Below, in pieces: positions 8,931 through 15,664 of a stretch of DNA of 64,000 bases. Position 1 is the stretch's first letter. Each line of letters begins with the position of its first letter. The stretch is from Corallococcus carmarthensis (lineage in GTDB: Bacteria; Myxococcota; Myxococcia; Myxococcales; Myxococcaceae). The notes under the pieces were generated by a model that was not told the DNA's origin, ran no database searches, and saw nothing but the letters and a program-made list of their open reading frames with translations. The position numbers and the translations under genes were made by a program. The stretch lies in NCBI RefSeq assembly GCF_003611695.1, contig NZ_RAWE01000023.1, positions 1 through 64,000 on the forward strand, given 5' to 3'.

Positions 8931-10280
8931 TCAGGCCTTCCGCGGTGGATCGCGGATGCCCAGGGCGGAGATGACTCCGCCCATCACGAGCAGGACGGCG
9001 GTGACGAGCATCGCCCGGTGGAAGCCCGCGACGTCCAGTCGCGGGCCCACGATGAGCCCCGTGAACGCGATGGCGATGAGCCCCGCGACCCGGGAGATGG
9101 CGTTGTTGATGGCCGAGCCGATGCCCGCCTGCTCCTTGTGGATGGACCCGAGCACCGCCGCCGTCAACGGCGCCACCGTCGTCGTCAGCCCCAACCCGAA
9201 CACCAGCACGCCCGGCAGCATCTGCGTCCAGAAGTCCAGCGGCGTCCCGACGCGCAGCATGAGCAGGAATCCCACGCCCGCGACACACGGCCCCACCGCC
9301 ATGAACCGGCGCGACCCGAACCGGCCCGCGAGCCCTCCGAACGTGGACGACAGCAACAGCATGATGAGCGTCGTCGGCATCAGCGCCAGACCCGCGGCCG
9401 TCGCGCGGAACCCTCCCACCTCCTGGAGGAACAGCGTGATGACGAACATGCCCAGCGACAGGGCCCCATAGATGGACGTCGTGGCCAGGTTGCCCACCCA
9501 GAAGTTCCGCTCCCGGAACAACCCCAGGGGCATCATCGGGTGCGGTGAGCGCTTCTCCTGCACCAGGAACGCGATGAACGCCGGCACGCCCACGCCCAGC
9601 GACACCAGCACCGTGGGATGCGTCCAGCCCACCTTCTCCTGCTCAATCAGCGCGTAGACCGGACCGCCCAATCCCAGACACGCCAGCACCGCCCCCAGAA
9701 TGTCGATGCGCGCGCCTTCCGGGCGGACGGGCTCCTCCATGCGCGCGAGCAGCGCCAGCGTCAACGCGATGGGCAGCACGTTGATGCCGAAGATCCACCG
9801 CCAGCCCACCGTGTCCACCAGCAGTCCGCCGACCAGTGGCCCCGCGATGAACGCGCTGCCCGTCCAGCCGGTCCACGCGCCAATGGCCTTCGCCTGCTCG
9901 GGGCCGGAGAAGAAGGACAGGATGAGCGCCAGCGAGCCCGGCACCAGCAGCGCGCCCGTGGCCCCCTGGAGCCCTCGGGCGACGATGAGCACCGCGCCCG
10001 TCGGAGCCAGCGCGCACAGGAGCGACGTGGCCCCGAAGCCCAGCAACCCCAGCCGCAGGATGCGCTTGCGTCCGAACGCGTCCGACAGCGAGCCCGCGAC
10101 CAGCATCAACGAACCCAGCGTGATGAGGTAGGCATCCACCACCCACTGCTGGAGGGTGAGGCCTCCACCCAGGTCCCGCACCATCGCCGGCAGCGCGACA
10201 TTGATGATCGCCGCGTCCAGGAACGTGACGAGCGAGGCGAGCACGGCGATTCCCAGGACCAGCCGCTGTGGAGAGGTCAA
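8931..10280 (-). CDS. MFS transporter, DHA2 (EmrB/QacA-type) drug exporter family
   Basis: A 449-residue polytopic membrane protein. Typical DHA2 features are visible: a first helix ending LDAAIINVALP (the D-x-x-x-x-NVALP motif), the loop 2-3 motif GSLSDAFGRKR, and a fifth-helix motif C region GAWTGWTGSAFIAGPLVGG. These proton antiporters export drugs or metabolites across the inner membrane. The predicted start is TTG at 10280, with GGCGGA 6 bases upstream; no ATG fits. It converges on the FHA gene with only 5 bases between the stops. No regulator is adjacent, so the substrate cannot be guessed. Confidence 0.88.
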   Translation of the reverse strand: MTSPQRLVLGIAVLASLVTFLDAAIINVALPAMVRDLGGGLTLQQWVVDAYLITLGSLMLVAGSLSDAFGRKRILRLGLLGFGATSLLCALAPTGAVLIVARGLQGATGALLVPGSLALILSFFSGPEQAKAIGAWTGWTGSAFIAGPLVGGLLVDTVGWRWIFGINVLPIALTLALLARMEEPVRPEGARIDILGAVLACLGLGGPVYALIEQEKVGWTHPTVLVSLGVGVPAFIAFLVQEKRSPHPMMPLGLFRERNFWVGNLATTSIYGALSLGMFVITLFLQEVGGFRATAAGLALMPTTLIMLLLSSTFGGLAGRFGSRRFMAVGPCVAGVGFLLMLRVGTPLDFWTQMLPGVLVFGLGLTTTVAPLTAAVLGSIHKEQAGIGSAINNAISRVAGLIAIAFTGLIVGPRLDVAGFHRAMLVTAVLLVMGGVISALGIRDPPRKA

Positions 10281-10337
10281 GGCATCCGCCGGGTCCCCCC
10301 AAGGTGTGCCCCCGCGCGCCCGGGGAGGGCAGGACGC

Positions 10338-10625
10338 TCAAGGCCTTGTAGCGAGCCTCCTGCCGCGCTGTCTGCCCCGGGCGCCACGGACTTCAAGCTC
10401 ATCAACACTGCCGCCCCTGGCATCCAACGTAAGGACCTGCTCGGCCGCGTCCAGGGGTCTGGCCACGGACAGGGACCGCCGCCCCATCCTCGCGGGTGCC
10501 CCCACGCACGCCTCCGCTTCCACGGTGGCGGAGGACTCCTCCCACCCCGTGTCCCCGCAAGCCGGCAGGAACAGCCAGGCCAGGGCCGACAGGACCCGGC
10601 GGGTGGAACGGCGGTGGCGGAACAT
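10338..10625 (-). CDS. small putative lipoprotein
   Basis: A 95-residue frame starting MFRHRRSTRRVLSALAWLF and reaching LPAC, a good lipoprotein signal peptide with Cys at residue 23. The mature part is short, contains a few more Cys/Ala-rich stretches, and its last 25 residues are Arg/Gly-rich, which may mean it runs out of frame. It sits in a 535-base region between the MFS gene and the thiolase; nothing else is seen there apart from the thiolase promoter. Plausible but weakly supported. Confidence 0.4.
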   Translation of the reverse strand: MFRHRRSTRRVLSALAWLFLPACGDTGWEESSATVEAEACVGAPARMGRRSLSVARPLDAAEQVLTLDARGGSVDELEVRGARGRQRGRRLATRP

Positions 10626-10762
10626 GTCGGACCATCCCGGCGGCAGGGGCGCGATGCGCGGCTGCTGCCTGGAACCCGGACTCCTTCCAGAAGTTGCGCA
10701 CACCCACCGCACGGCCTGGAAACCCACGACAGGCCCCCCGCGCGCTCCCACCCCAGGTCGCC

Positions 10763-10809
10763 TTGACTTCTAAATTACGGAGGTAATATTACGGTCAAAA
10801 TCAAAGGAG
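10763..10809 (+). promoter_or_regulatory. thiolase promoter with palindromic operator and RBS
   Basis: An unusually AT-rich patch. TTGACT (10763-10768) is a good -35 element, with TAATAT/ATATTA 15-17 bases downstream. The patch holds the perfect palindrome GTAATATTAC (10783-10792) and two direct ATTACGG copies (10774-10780 and 10788-10794), as expected for a repressor site over the -10 region. AAAGGAG (10803-10809) is the ribosome site 6 bases before the ATG. Confidence 0.6.
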
Positions 10810-10815
10810 CCGCAC

Positions 10816-12051
10816 ATGACCGCCAGCTACATCATCGACGCCGTCCGGACCCCGCGTGGGCGCGGGAAGATGGGCAAGGGAGCCCTGACGGGGCTGCACC
10901 CGCAGGAGCTGCTCGCGCAGACGCTCAACGCGCTCCAGCGGCGCGGCGGCTGGGATGCTCGCGAGGTGGGTGACGTCATCGCGGGGTGCGTGTCGCAGGT
11001 GAACGAGCAGGGCGCGAACATCGCGCGCAACGCGGTGCTGGCGGCGGGGTGGCCGCAGGACGTGTCCGCGGTATCGCTCAACCGCTTCTGCGGCTCCGGG
11101 CTCCAGGCGGTGAACTTCGGCGCGATGGGCGTGGCCTCCGGCGCCATGGACTTCGTGGTGACGGGCGGCGTGGAGAGCATGTCGCACCTGTCGCTGGGCG
11201 CGGACGGCGGCGGCCAGGACGGCGGCAACGTGCGGCTGCGCGAGCGCGTCTACCAGGTGCCCCAGGGCATCAGCGCGGACCTCATCGCGACGCTGGAGGG
11301 CATCACCCGCGAGGACGTGGACGCGTGGGCCCTGCGCTCGCAGCGCCAGGCGGCCCGTGCCATCGAGGAGAACCGCTTCGCGAAGTCGCTCTTCGCGGTG
11401 AAGGACCCGGCCACCGGCGCCGTGCTGCTGGAGCGTGACGAGTACCCGCGCCCGGACACCACCGCGCAGGGACTGGCCGCGCTCAAGGCCGCGTTCGTCT
11501 CCATGGGTGAAACCGCCGTGGACCCCAACGGCGAGACGCTGGACGGCATCGCGCTGGCCGCCTACCCGCAGGCGAAGCGCATCCAGCACGTGCACACCGC
11601 GGGCAACTCCAGCGGCATCGTGGACGGGGCCGCCGTGGTGGCGCTGGCGTCGGAGCGCTACGTGCAGGAGAAGGGGCTCAAGCCCCGCGCCCGCATCCGC
11701 GCCATGGCGACGCTGGGCACCGAGCCGCTCCTCATGCTCACCGCCCCCGCGCCCGTGAGCGAGAAGGCCCTGCGCATGGCCGGCATGAAGGCCCGCGACA
11801 TCGACCTGTGGGAGATCAACGAGGCCTTCGCCGCCGTGGTCCTCCAGACGACGCGCGCGCTGGGCATCGACCCGGAGCGGGTGAACGTCAACGGAGGATC
11901 CATCGCGCTGGGCCACCCGCTGGGCGCCACCGGCGCGATGCTCCTGGGCACCGCCCTGGACGAACTGGAGCGCACCGGCAAGCAGACGGCGCTCATCACC
12001 ATGTGCATCGGCGGCGGCCAGGGCATCGCCACCATCATCGAGCGCGTGTAG
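10816..12051 (+). CDS. acetyl-CoA C-acyltransferase (thiolase)
   Basis: A 411-residue thiolase with all catalytic elements: nucleophilic Cys92 in NRFCGSG, the NEAF motif, His367 in GHPLGATGA and Cys397 in CIGGGQG. It catalyses thiolytic cleavage of 3-ketoacyl-CoA or the reverse condensation in fatty-acid metabolism. The ATG at 10816 has AAAGGAG 6 bases upstream. The gene stands alone, without a hydratase or dehydrogenase next to it, and has its own AT-rich promoter with a palindrome, so it is probably induced by a repressor. The TetR gene that converges on it is a candidate regulator, although that protein's obvious operator lies at its own divergent promoter. Confidence 0.95.
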   Translation: MTASYIIDAVRTPRGRGKMGKGALTGLHPQELLAQTLNALQRRGGWDAREVGDVIAGCVSQVNEQGANIARNAVLAAGWPQDVSAVSLNRFCGSGLQAVNFGAMGVASGAMDFVVTGGVESMSHLSLGADGGGQDGGNVRLRERVYQVPQGISADLIATLEGITREDVDAWALRSQRQAARAIEENRFAKSLFAVKDPATGAVLLERDEYPRPDTTAQGLAALKAAFVSMGETAVDPNGETLDGIALAAYPQAKRIQHVHTAGNSSGIVDGAAVVALASERYVQEKGLKPRARIRAMATLGTEPLLMLTAPAPVSEKALRMAGMKARDIDLWEINEAFAAVVLQTTRALGIDPERVNVNGGSIALGHPLGATGAMLLGTALDELERTGKQTALITMCIGGGQGIATIIERV

Positions 12052-12055
12052 CGCT

Positions 12056-12139
12056 TCAGCGCTCGCGCCAGGCGCGCACCATCGCGTTGAGGCGCTCGCG
12101 GACATCCGCGATGCGCCCAACGGCGCCCTTGCGTCTCAA
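12056..12139 (-). CDS. possible 27-residue microprotein or gene tail downstream of tetR
   Basis: On the minus strand a frame begins at TTG 12139, overlapping the TetR stop as TTGA, and runs 27 residues to a TGA at 12056. The translation ([20 protein letters not shown] then RAWRER) is amphipathic and its codons are strongly G/C-ended, unlike random intergenic DNA. It may be a translationally coupled microprotein or the tail of a deleted gene. Low certainty. Confidence 0.35.
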   Translation of the reverse strand: MRRKGAVGRIADVRERLNAMVRAWRER

Positions 12140-12738
12140 GGGCCCACGAAGGACACCAGCGCGTCGCGGATGGCGTCGAACGGAGCGATGTCGCGGCGGG
12201 CGCGGCAGAGGATCAACGCGCCCTCCACCGAGGCCAGGATGAGGGCCGCCGCGCTGGCCGCCTTCGCCTTGGGCAGGCCCGCCGTGACGAGCCGCACTTC
12301 CAGCTCACGCTCCCACGCGATGAACACCGCCGCCGCGCGGGCGCCCAGCTCCGGATGCGCGAGCCGCTCGTTCGCCACCGCCGCGATGGCGCAGCCGGCC
12401 TGACACTCCGTCTTCACCAGCACCTTGCGCCACGCCTCGAAGAAGCGCTGCACCACCTGCGCCGGGGTCGCGCCCTCCCCTTCGCGCAGCGCCATGAGCA
12501 CGCGCTCGCCCACCAGCGCGATGGCCTCCGCCGTGAGCGCGTCCTTCCCGTCCGGGAAGTGGTGGTAGATGGAGCCGCGGGGCGCGCCGCTGCGCTCGAT
12601 GACCTCCGAGAACGACGTGCCCGCCAGGCCCCGCTCGCTGAGGAGCGCGGCGGCCGCGTACACCATCCGCTCCCGCGGAGTCCTTTCGGACGCGGCCGGA
12701 GCCGCGTCCTCCTTCTTCTTCGTTCGCCGGACCATCAC
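12136..12738 (-). CDS. TetR/AcrR family transcriptional regulator
   Basis: A 200-residue regulator with an N-terminal TetR helix-turn-helix ([20 protein letters not shown], then [18 protein letters not shown] at about residues 25-70) and an all-helical ligand-binding domain containing two Cys in [11 protein letters not shown], the LmrA/YxaF-like subgroup pattern. Start is GTG 12738 or the ATG three bases later. It is divergent from the tautomerase gene; two CTATGAC-NACC-GTC elements fill the intervening 82 bases and are its likely operators, giving autoregulation plus control of the tautomerase. Ligand unknown. Confidence 0.92.
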   Translation of the reverse strand: MMVRRTKKKEDAAPAASERTPRERMVYAAAALLSERGLAGTSFSEVIERSGAPRGSIYHHFPDGKDALTAEAIALVGERVLMALREGEGATPAQVVQRFFEAWRKVLVKTECQAGCAIAAVANERLAHPELGARAAAVFIAWERELEVRLVTAGLPKAKAASAAALILASVEGALILCRARRDIAPFDAIRDALVSFVGP

Positions 12739-12748
12739 ACCCCATTGA

Positions 12749-12801
12749 CTATGACGACCGTCTTAATTAGTTCTGGGGCGCGACTATGACAACCGTCATA
12801 G
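12749..12801. promoter_or_regulatory. two TetR-type operators between tetR and tautomerase gene
   Basis: Site 1 (12749-12762) reads CTATGACGACCGTC and continues into an AT-rich TTAATTAG. Site 2 (12784-12801) is CTATGACAACCGTCATAG, a perfect 7-bp inverted repeat around a 4-base centre. The two sites share CTATGACNACCGTC and lie 35 bases apart. Site 1 overlaps a TTGACT element. Confidence 0.75.
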
Positions 12802-12820
12802 AGAACGAGGAACCCCGCCC

Positions 12821-13255
12821 ATGCCGATGATCGACATCACCGCTTCCGAAGGACTCTTCTCCCCTGCGAACGAGGCCGCGCTGCTGAAGCGGACGACGGA
12901 CTGCCTCCTCCAGTGGGAGAAGGTGTCGGGCATCCCCTACGCGGTCGCGAACACCGGTGCGTTCCTGAACCTGCTGCCGCAGAGGCGAACCACGGCCGGC
13001 GGCAAGGGTGCGGGTGTGGTCCGCATCCAGGTGCTCACGCCCGCGAAGTCGCTGAGCCAGGAGCAGCGCTCGGGCATCGCCGCGGGCATCACCGACATCG
13101 TGGGCGAGCTGGCCACGGACGCGGACATCCGCGAGCGGACCTGGGTGCTGTTCCACGAAGCCGTGGACGGCGGCTGGGGCATCGCGGGGAAGGCGTTCAC
13201 CAACGCGGACCTCGTGGACGCGGTCCGCGCGAGCGCCATCGCCTCCCGTCGCTGA
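12821..13255 (+). CDS. tautomerase superfamily protein, two-domain
   Basis: A 144-residue protein that starts MPMIDI, leaving the catalytic Pro-1 after Met removal. It is about twice the length of a 4-oxalocrotonate tautomerase and consists of two beta-alpha-beta halves (about 1-65 and 66-144, the second starting VVRIQVLTPAKSLSQEQR), as in MIF, MSAD and cis-CaaD type enzymes. It would tautomerise or dehalogenate small unsaturated acids. The ATG follows a clean operator palindrome and lies divergent from the TetR gene, so expression is probably induced by the TetR ligand. Substrate unknown. Confidence 0.85.
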   Translation: MPMIDITASEGLFSPANEAALLKRTTDCLLQWEKVSGIPYAVANTGAFLNLLPQRRTTAGGKGAGVVRIQVLTPAKSLSQEQRSGIAAGITDIVGELATDADIRERTWVLFHEAVDGGWGIAGKAFTNADLVDAVRASAIASRR

Positions 13256-13269
13256 AGGCCCGGAAGGTC

Positions 13270-13294
13270 CACCGCTGAAGGCGCCTCGGCGGTG
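13270..13294. terminator. weak hairpin between converging genes
   Basis: CACCGC (13270-13275) and GCGGTG (13289-13294) form a 6-bp stem with a 13-base loop between the tautomerase and RCC1 stops. Only suggestive. Confidence 0.3.
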
Positions 13295-13314
13295 TCCTCC
13301 CGGGGCCGTGACGC

Positions 13315-15576
13315 TCAGGGGGTGGGCGTGACCTGGTAGGGCACCACGCGGTAGCCGGCATTGCCGGTGCCCAGCTGCCCTTCGCCGTTATCGCCCCAGC
13401 CCCAGACCGCGCCGGTGGAACGGCGCGCGAACGAGTGGTAGCCGCCCGCGGCGACGGCCGTCGCGCCGATGATGTTCGGGACCTGCGCGGGAGCAAGCTG
13501 ATCATCGGTGAAGCCGTCACCCAGCTGGCCGTTGCCGTTGTATCCCCACGCCCACACCGTGCCATCCGACTGGAGCGCCAGCGTGTGCGAGCCTCCCGCG
13601 GCGATCGCCGTGCCGCCCGTGAGGCCCAGGGCCTGCACCGGCGTGCGCCCGATGTAGCCACTGCCGTCTCCCAGCTGGCCCCGGTAGTTGTCGCCCCAGG
13701 CCCACACCGTGCCGTCCGACTTGAGCGCCACCCCGTGGGAGTCACCGGCGGCCACGGACACGACGCCCCCGAGTCCGGGCACCAGGCCCGGCGTGGGCCG
13801 CGGCGGCCCGTACGTGTCCGACCCGTCGCCCAGCTGTCCCGAGCCGTTGCTGCCCCACGCCCACAGGGTGCCGTCCGTCTTGAGCGCCACCGCGAACAAG
13901 TTCCCTGCCGCCACCGACTGCACGCCCGCGAGGCCGGGAACAGCCTGGGGCGTCGCGCGGCTCGTGGTGGTGCTGTCCCCCAGCGTCCCCGAGCTGTTGC
14001 TTCCCCATGCCCACACGGTGCCGTCCGTCTTGACCGCCAGCACGAAGCCCTCGCCCGCGGCCAGCGCGGTGACGTCCGTCAACCCCGGCACCTGCGCGGG
14101 CGAAGCGCGGGACACCGTCGTGCCGTCGCCCAGCTGTCCGCTCGCGTTGCCACCCCAGGCCCACACCGTGCCGTCCGTCTTCAACGCCAGCGCATACGAG
14201 TCCCGCGCGAGGACGGCCGCCACGGACGCGAGCCCCGGCACCTGCGCCGGAGCCCAGTGGTCCTGCGTCGTGCCGTCGCCCAGCTGGCCCTGCTCGTTCC
14301 GGCCCCAGGCCCACACCGTCCCGTCCAGCTTCAGGCCCACGGAGAAGTATTCGCCGCCCGCCACGGCCTTCGCGCCGGTGAAGAGCGAGGCCGTCCGGCT
14401 CAGGTACTGCCGCGGGAAGCCGTCCCCCAGCTGCCCCGTGAGGTTGCCGCCCCACGCCCACAGCGAGCCATTGCTCTTCACCGCGAGGGCATGCTCCTGG
14501 CCGCTGGACAGCGACACGGCGCCGGAGAGCGCCAGCACCGGCGCCGGCGTCATGTGCGTCGCGGTGGTGCCATCGCCCAGCTGGCCATTGCTGTTGCCGC
14601 CCCAGCTCCAGACCGTGCCATCCGCCGTGGCCACCAGGTTCGCGCCATCGCCCGTCCCCAGCGCGACGGCGTGGGTGAAGCCGGGCAACTGCACGGCGGT
14701 CAGGCGGTTGGTGGTGGTGCCATCCCCCAGCTCCCCACCGAAGTTCAGTCCCCACGCCCAGACCGTGCCGTCCGACTTGAGCGCGAACGAGGTGACACTG
14801 CGCGCCGTCAGCGCCACCACGCCGGTGAGGCCCGACGCCTGCACCGGCGTCAACCGCTCGTAGTAGTTCGTGCCGTCGCCCAGCTGGCCCCCGCTGTTGC
14901 CGCCCCAACCCCAGACGGTGCCGTCCGTCTTGAAGGCCAGCGAGTGGCTGAAACCCGCGGACAGTCCCGCCACGCCCGTCAGGCCCACAACCTGCACCGG
15001 CTTGAGCTTGCGCACGCGGGTGCCATCCCCCAGCTTCCCGGAATCGTTGTCACCCCAGGCCCACACCGTTCCGTCTGTCTTCAACGCCAGCGAATACCGG
15101 TAGCCCGCGGCCACCGCCGTCACGCCCGTGAGCCCCGTCACCTTCACCGGCTTGAGCCGGGTGGTGGTGGTGTTGTCACCCAGCTGTCCCAGGTCGTTGA
15201 GCCCCCAGGCCCACACCGTGCCGTCCGCCTTCACGGCGACCGAGTGCTCATTGCCCGCGGCGATGTCCACCACCGCGCCGGTGAGCCCCGTCACCTTCAC
15301 CGGCACCAGGCGGTCCGTGGTGGTGTTGTTGCCCAGCTGGCCATACTTGTTGCGCCCCCAGGCCCACACCGTGCCGTCCGCCTGGAGCCCCAGCGAGTGG
15401 AGCCGCCCGGCCCGCACCACCGTCCACGTGGGCGCCGTCGCCGCGGCCCGTACCACGCCCGGGTCCGAGGCCTCCTCCGAGGGAGCCACCGGCCCGGCGC
15501 AGCCCGAAAGCCAACCCAGACACAACACCAGTCCCAGGATGAAACGGTTCCGACCGCCGCCGCGCACCACCGACAT
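13315..15576 (-). CDS. RCC1-repeat outer-surface lipoprotein
   Basis: A 753-residue lipoprotein: signal peptide with lipobox LSGC (Cys26), a short spacer, then tandem RCC1/BNR-like repeats of about 50 residues marked by DGTVWAWG-N-x-GQLGDGT. I count 14 copies of the WAWG element, which fits two seven-bladed beta-propellers. The start codon at 15576 is preceded by AGGGGGGA. Such propellers bind proteins or glycans at the cell surface; no catalytic domain is present. It lies downstream of, and in the same direction as, the LamG-type gene, separated by a hairpin at 15598-15645. Identity of the repeat is certain; function is not. Confidence 0.92.
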   Translation of the reverse strand: MSVVRGGGRNRFILGLVLCLGWLSGCAGPVAPSEEASDPGVVRAAATAPTWTVVRAGRLHSLGLQADGTVWAWGRNKYGQLGNNTTTDRLVPVKVTGLTGAVVDIAAGNEHSVAVKADGTVWAWGLNDLGQLGDNTTTTRLKPVKVTGLTGVTAVAAGYRYSLALKTDGTVWAWGDNDSGKLGDGTRVRKLKPVQVVGLTGVAGLSAGFSHSLAFKTDGTVWGWGGNSGGQLGDGTNYYERLTPVQASGLTGVVALTARSVTSFALKSDGTVWAWGLNFGGELGDGTTTNRLTAVQLPGFTHAVALGTGDGANLVATADGTVWSWGGNSNGQLGDGTTATHMTPAPVLALSGAVSLSSGQEHALAVKSNGSLWAWGGNLTGQLGDGFPRQYLSRTASLFTGAKAVAGGEYFSVGLKLDGTVWAWGRNEQGQLGDGTTQDHWAPAQVPGLASVAAVLARDSYALALKTDGTVWAWGGNASGQLGDGTTVSRASPAQVPGLTDVTALAAGEGFVLAVKTDGTVWAWGSNSSGTLGDSTTTSRATPQAVPGLAGVQSVAAGNLFAVALKTDGTLWAWGSNGSGQLGDGSDTYGPPRPTPGLVPGLGGVVSVAAGDSHGVALKSDGTVWAWGDNYRGQLGDGSGYIGRTPVQALGLTGGTAIAAGGSHTLALQSDGTVWAWGYNGNGQLGDGFTDDQLAPAQVPNIIGATAVAAGGYHSFARRSTGAVWGWGDNGEGQLGTGNAGYRVVPYQVTPTP

Positions 15577-15597
15577 GTCATTCCCCCCTGCAAGGAA

Positions 15598-15645
15598 TTG
15601 GACTCAGACAGGCTCGCCATAACAGGAAAGCCTGTCCGAATCCAA
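15598..15645 (-). terminator. 16-bp RNA hairpin between the two exported-protein genes
   Basis: Arms 15598-15613 and 15630-15645 pair over 16 positions with a 16-base loop. Fourteen pairs are Watson-Crick; the other two are G-U wobbles only in RNA made from the minus strand and mismatches in plus-strand RNA. This marks it as a minus-strand transcript element, most likely the terminator of the LamG-type gene or a leader structure of the RCC1 gene. Confidence 0.65.
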
Positions 15646-15664
15646 ACCAGGGGCGCCCAATGCC

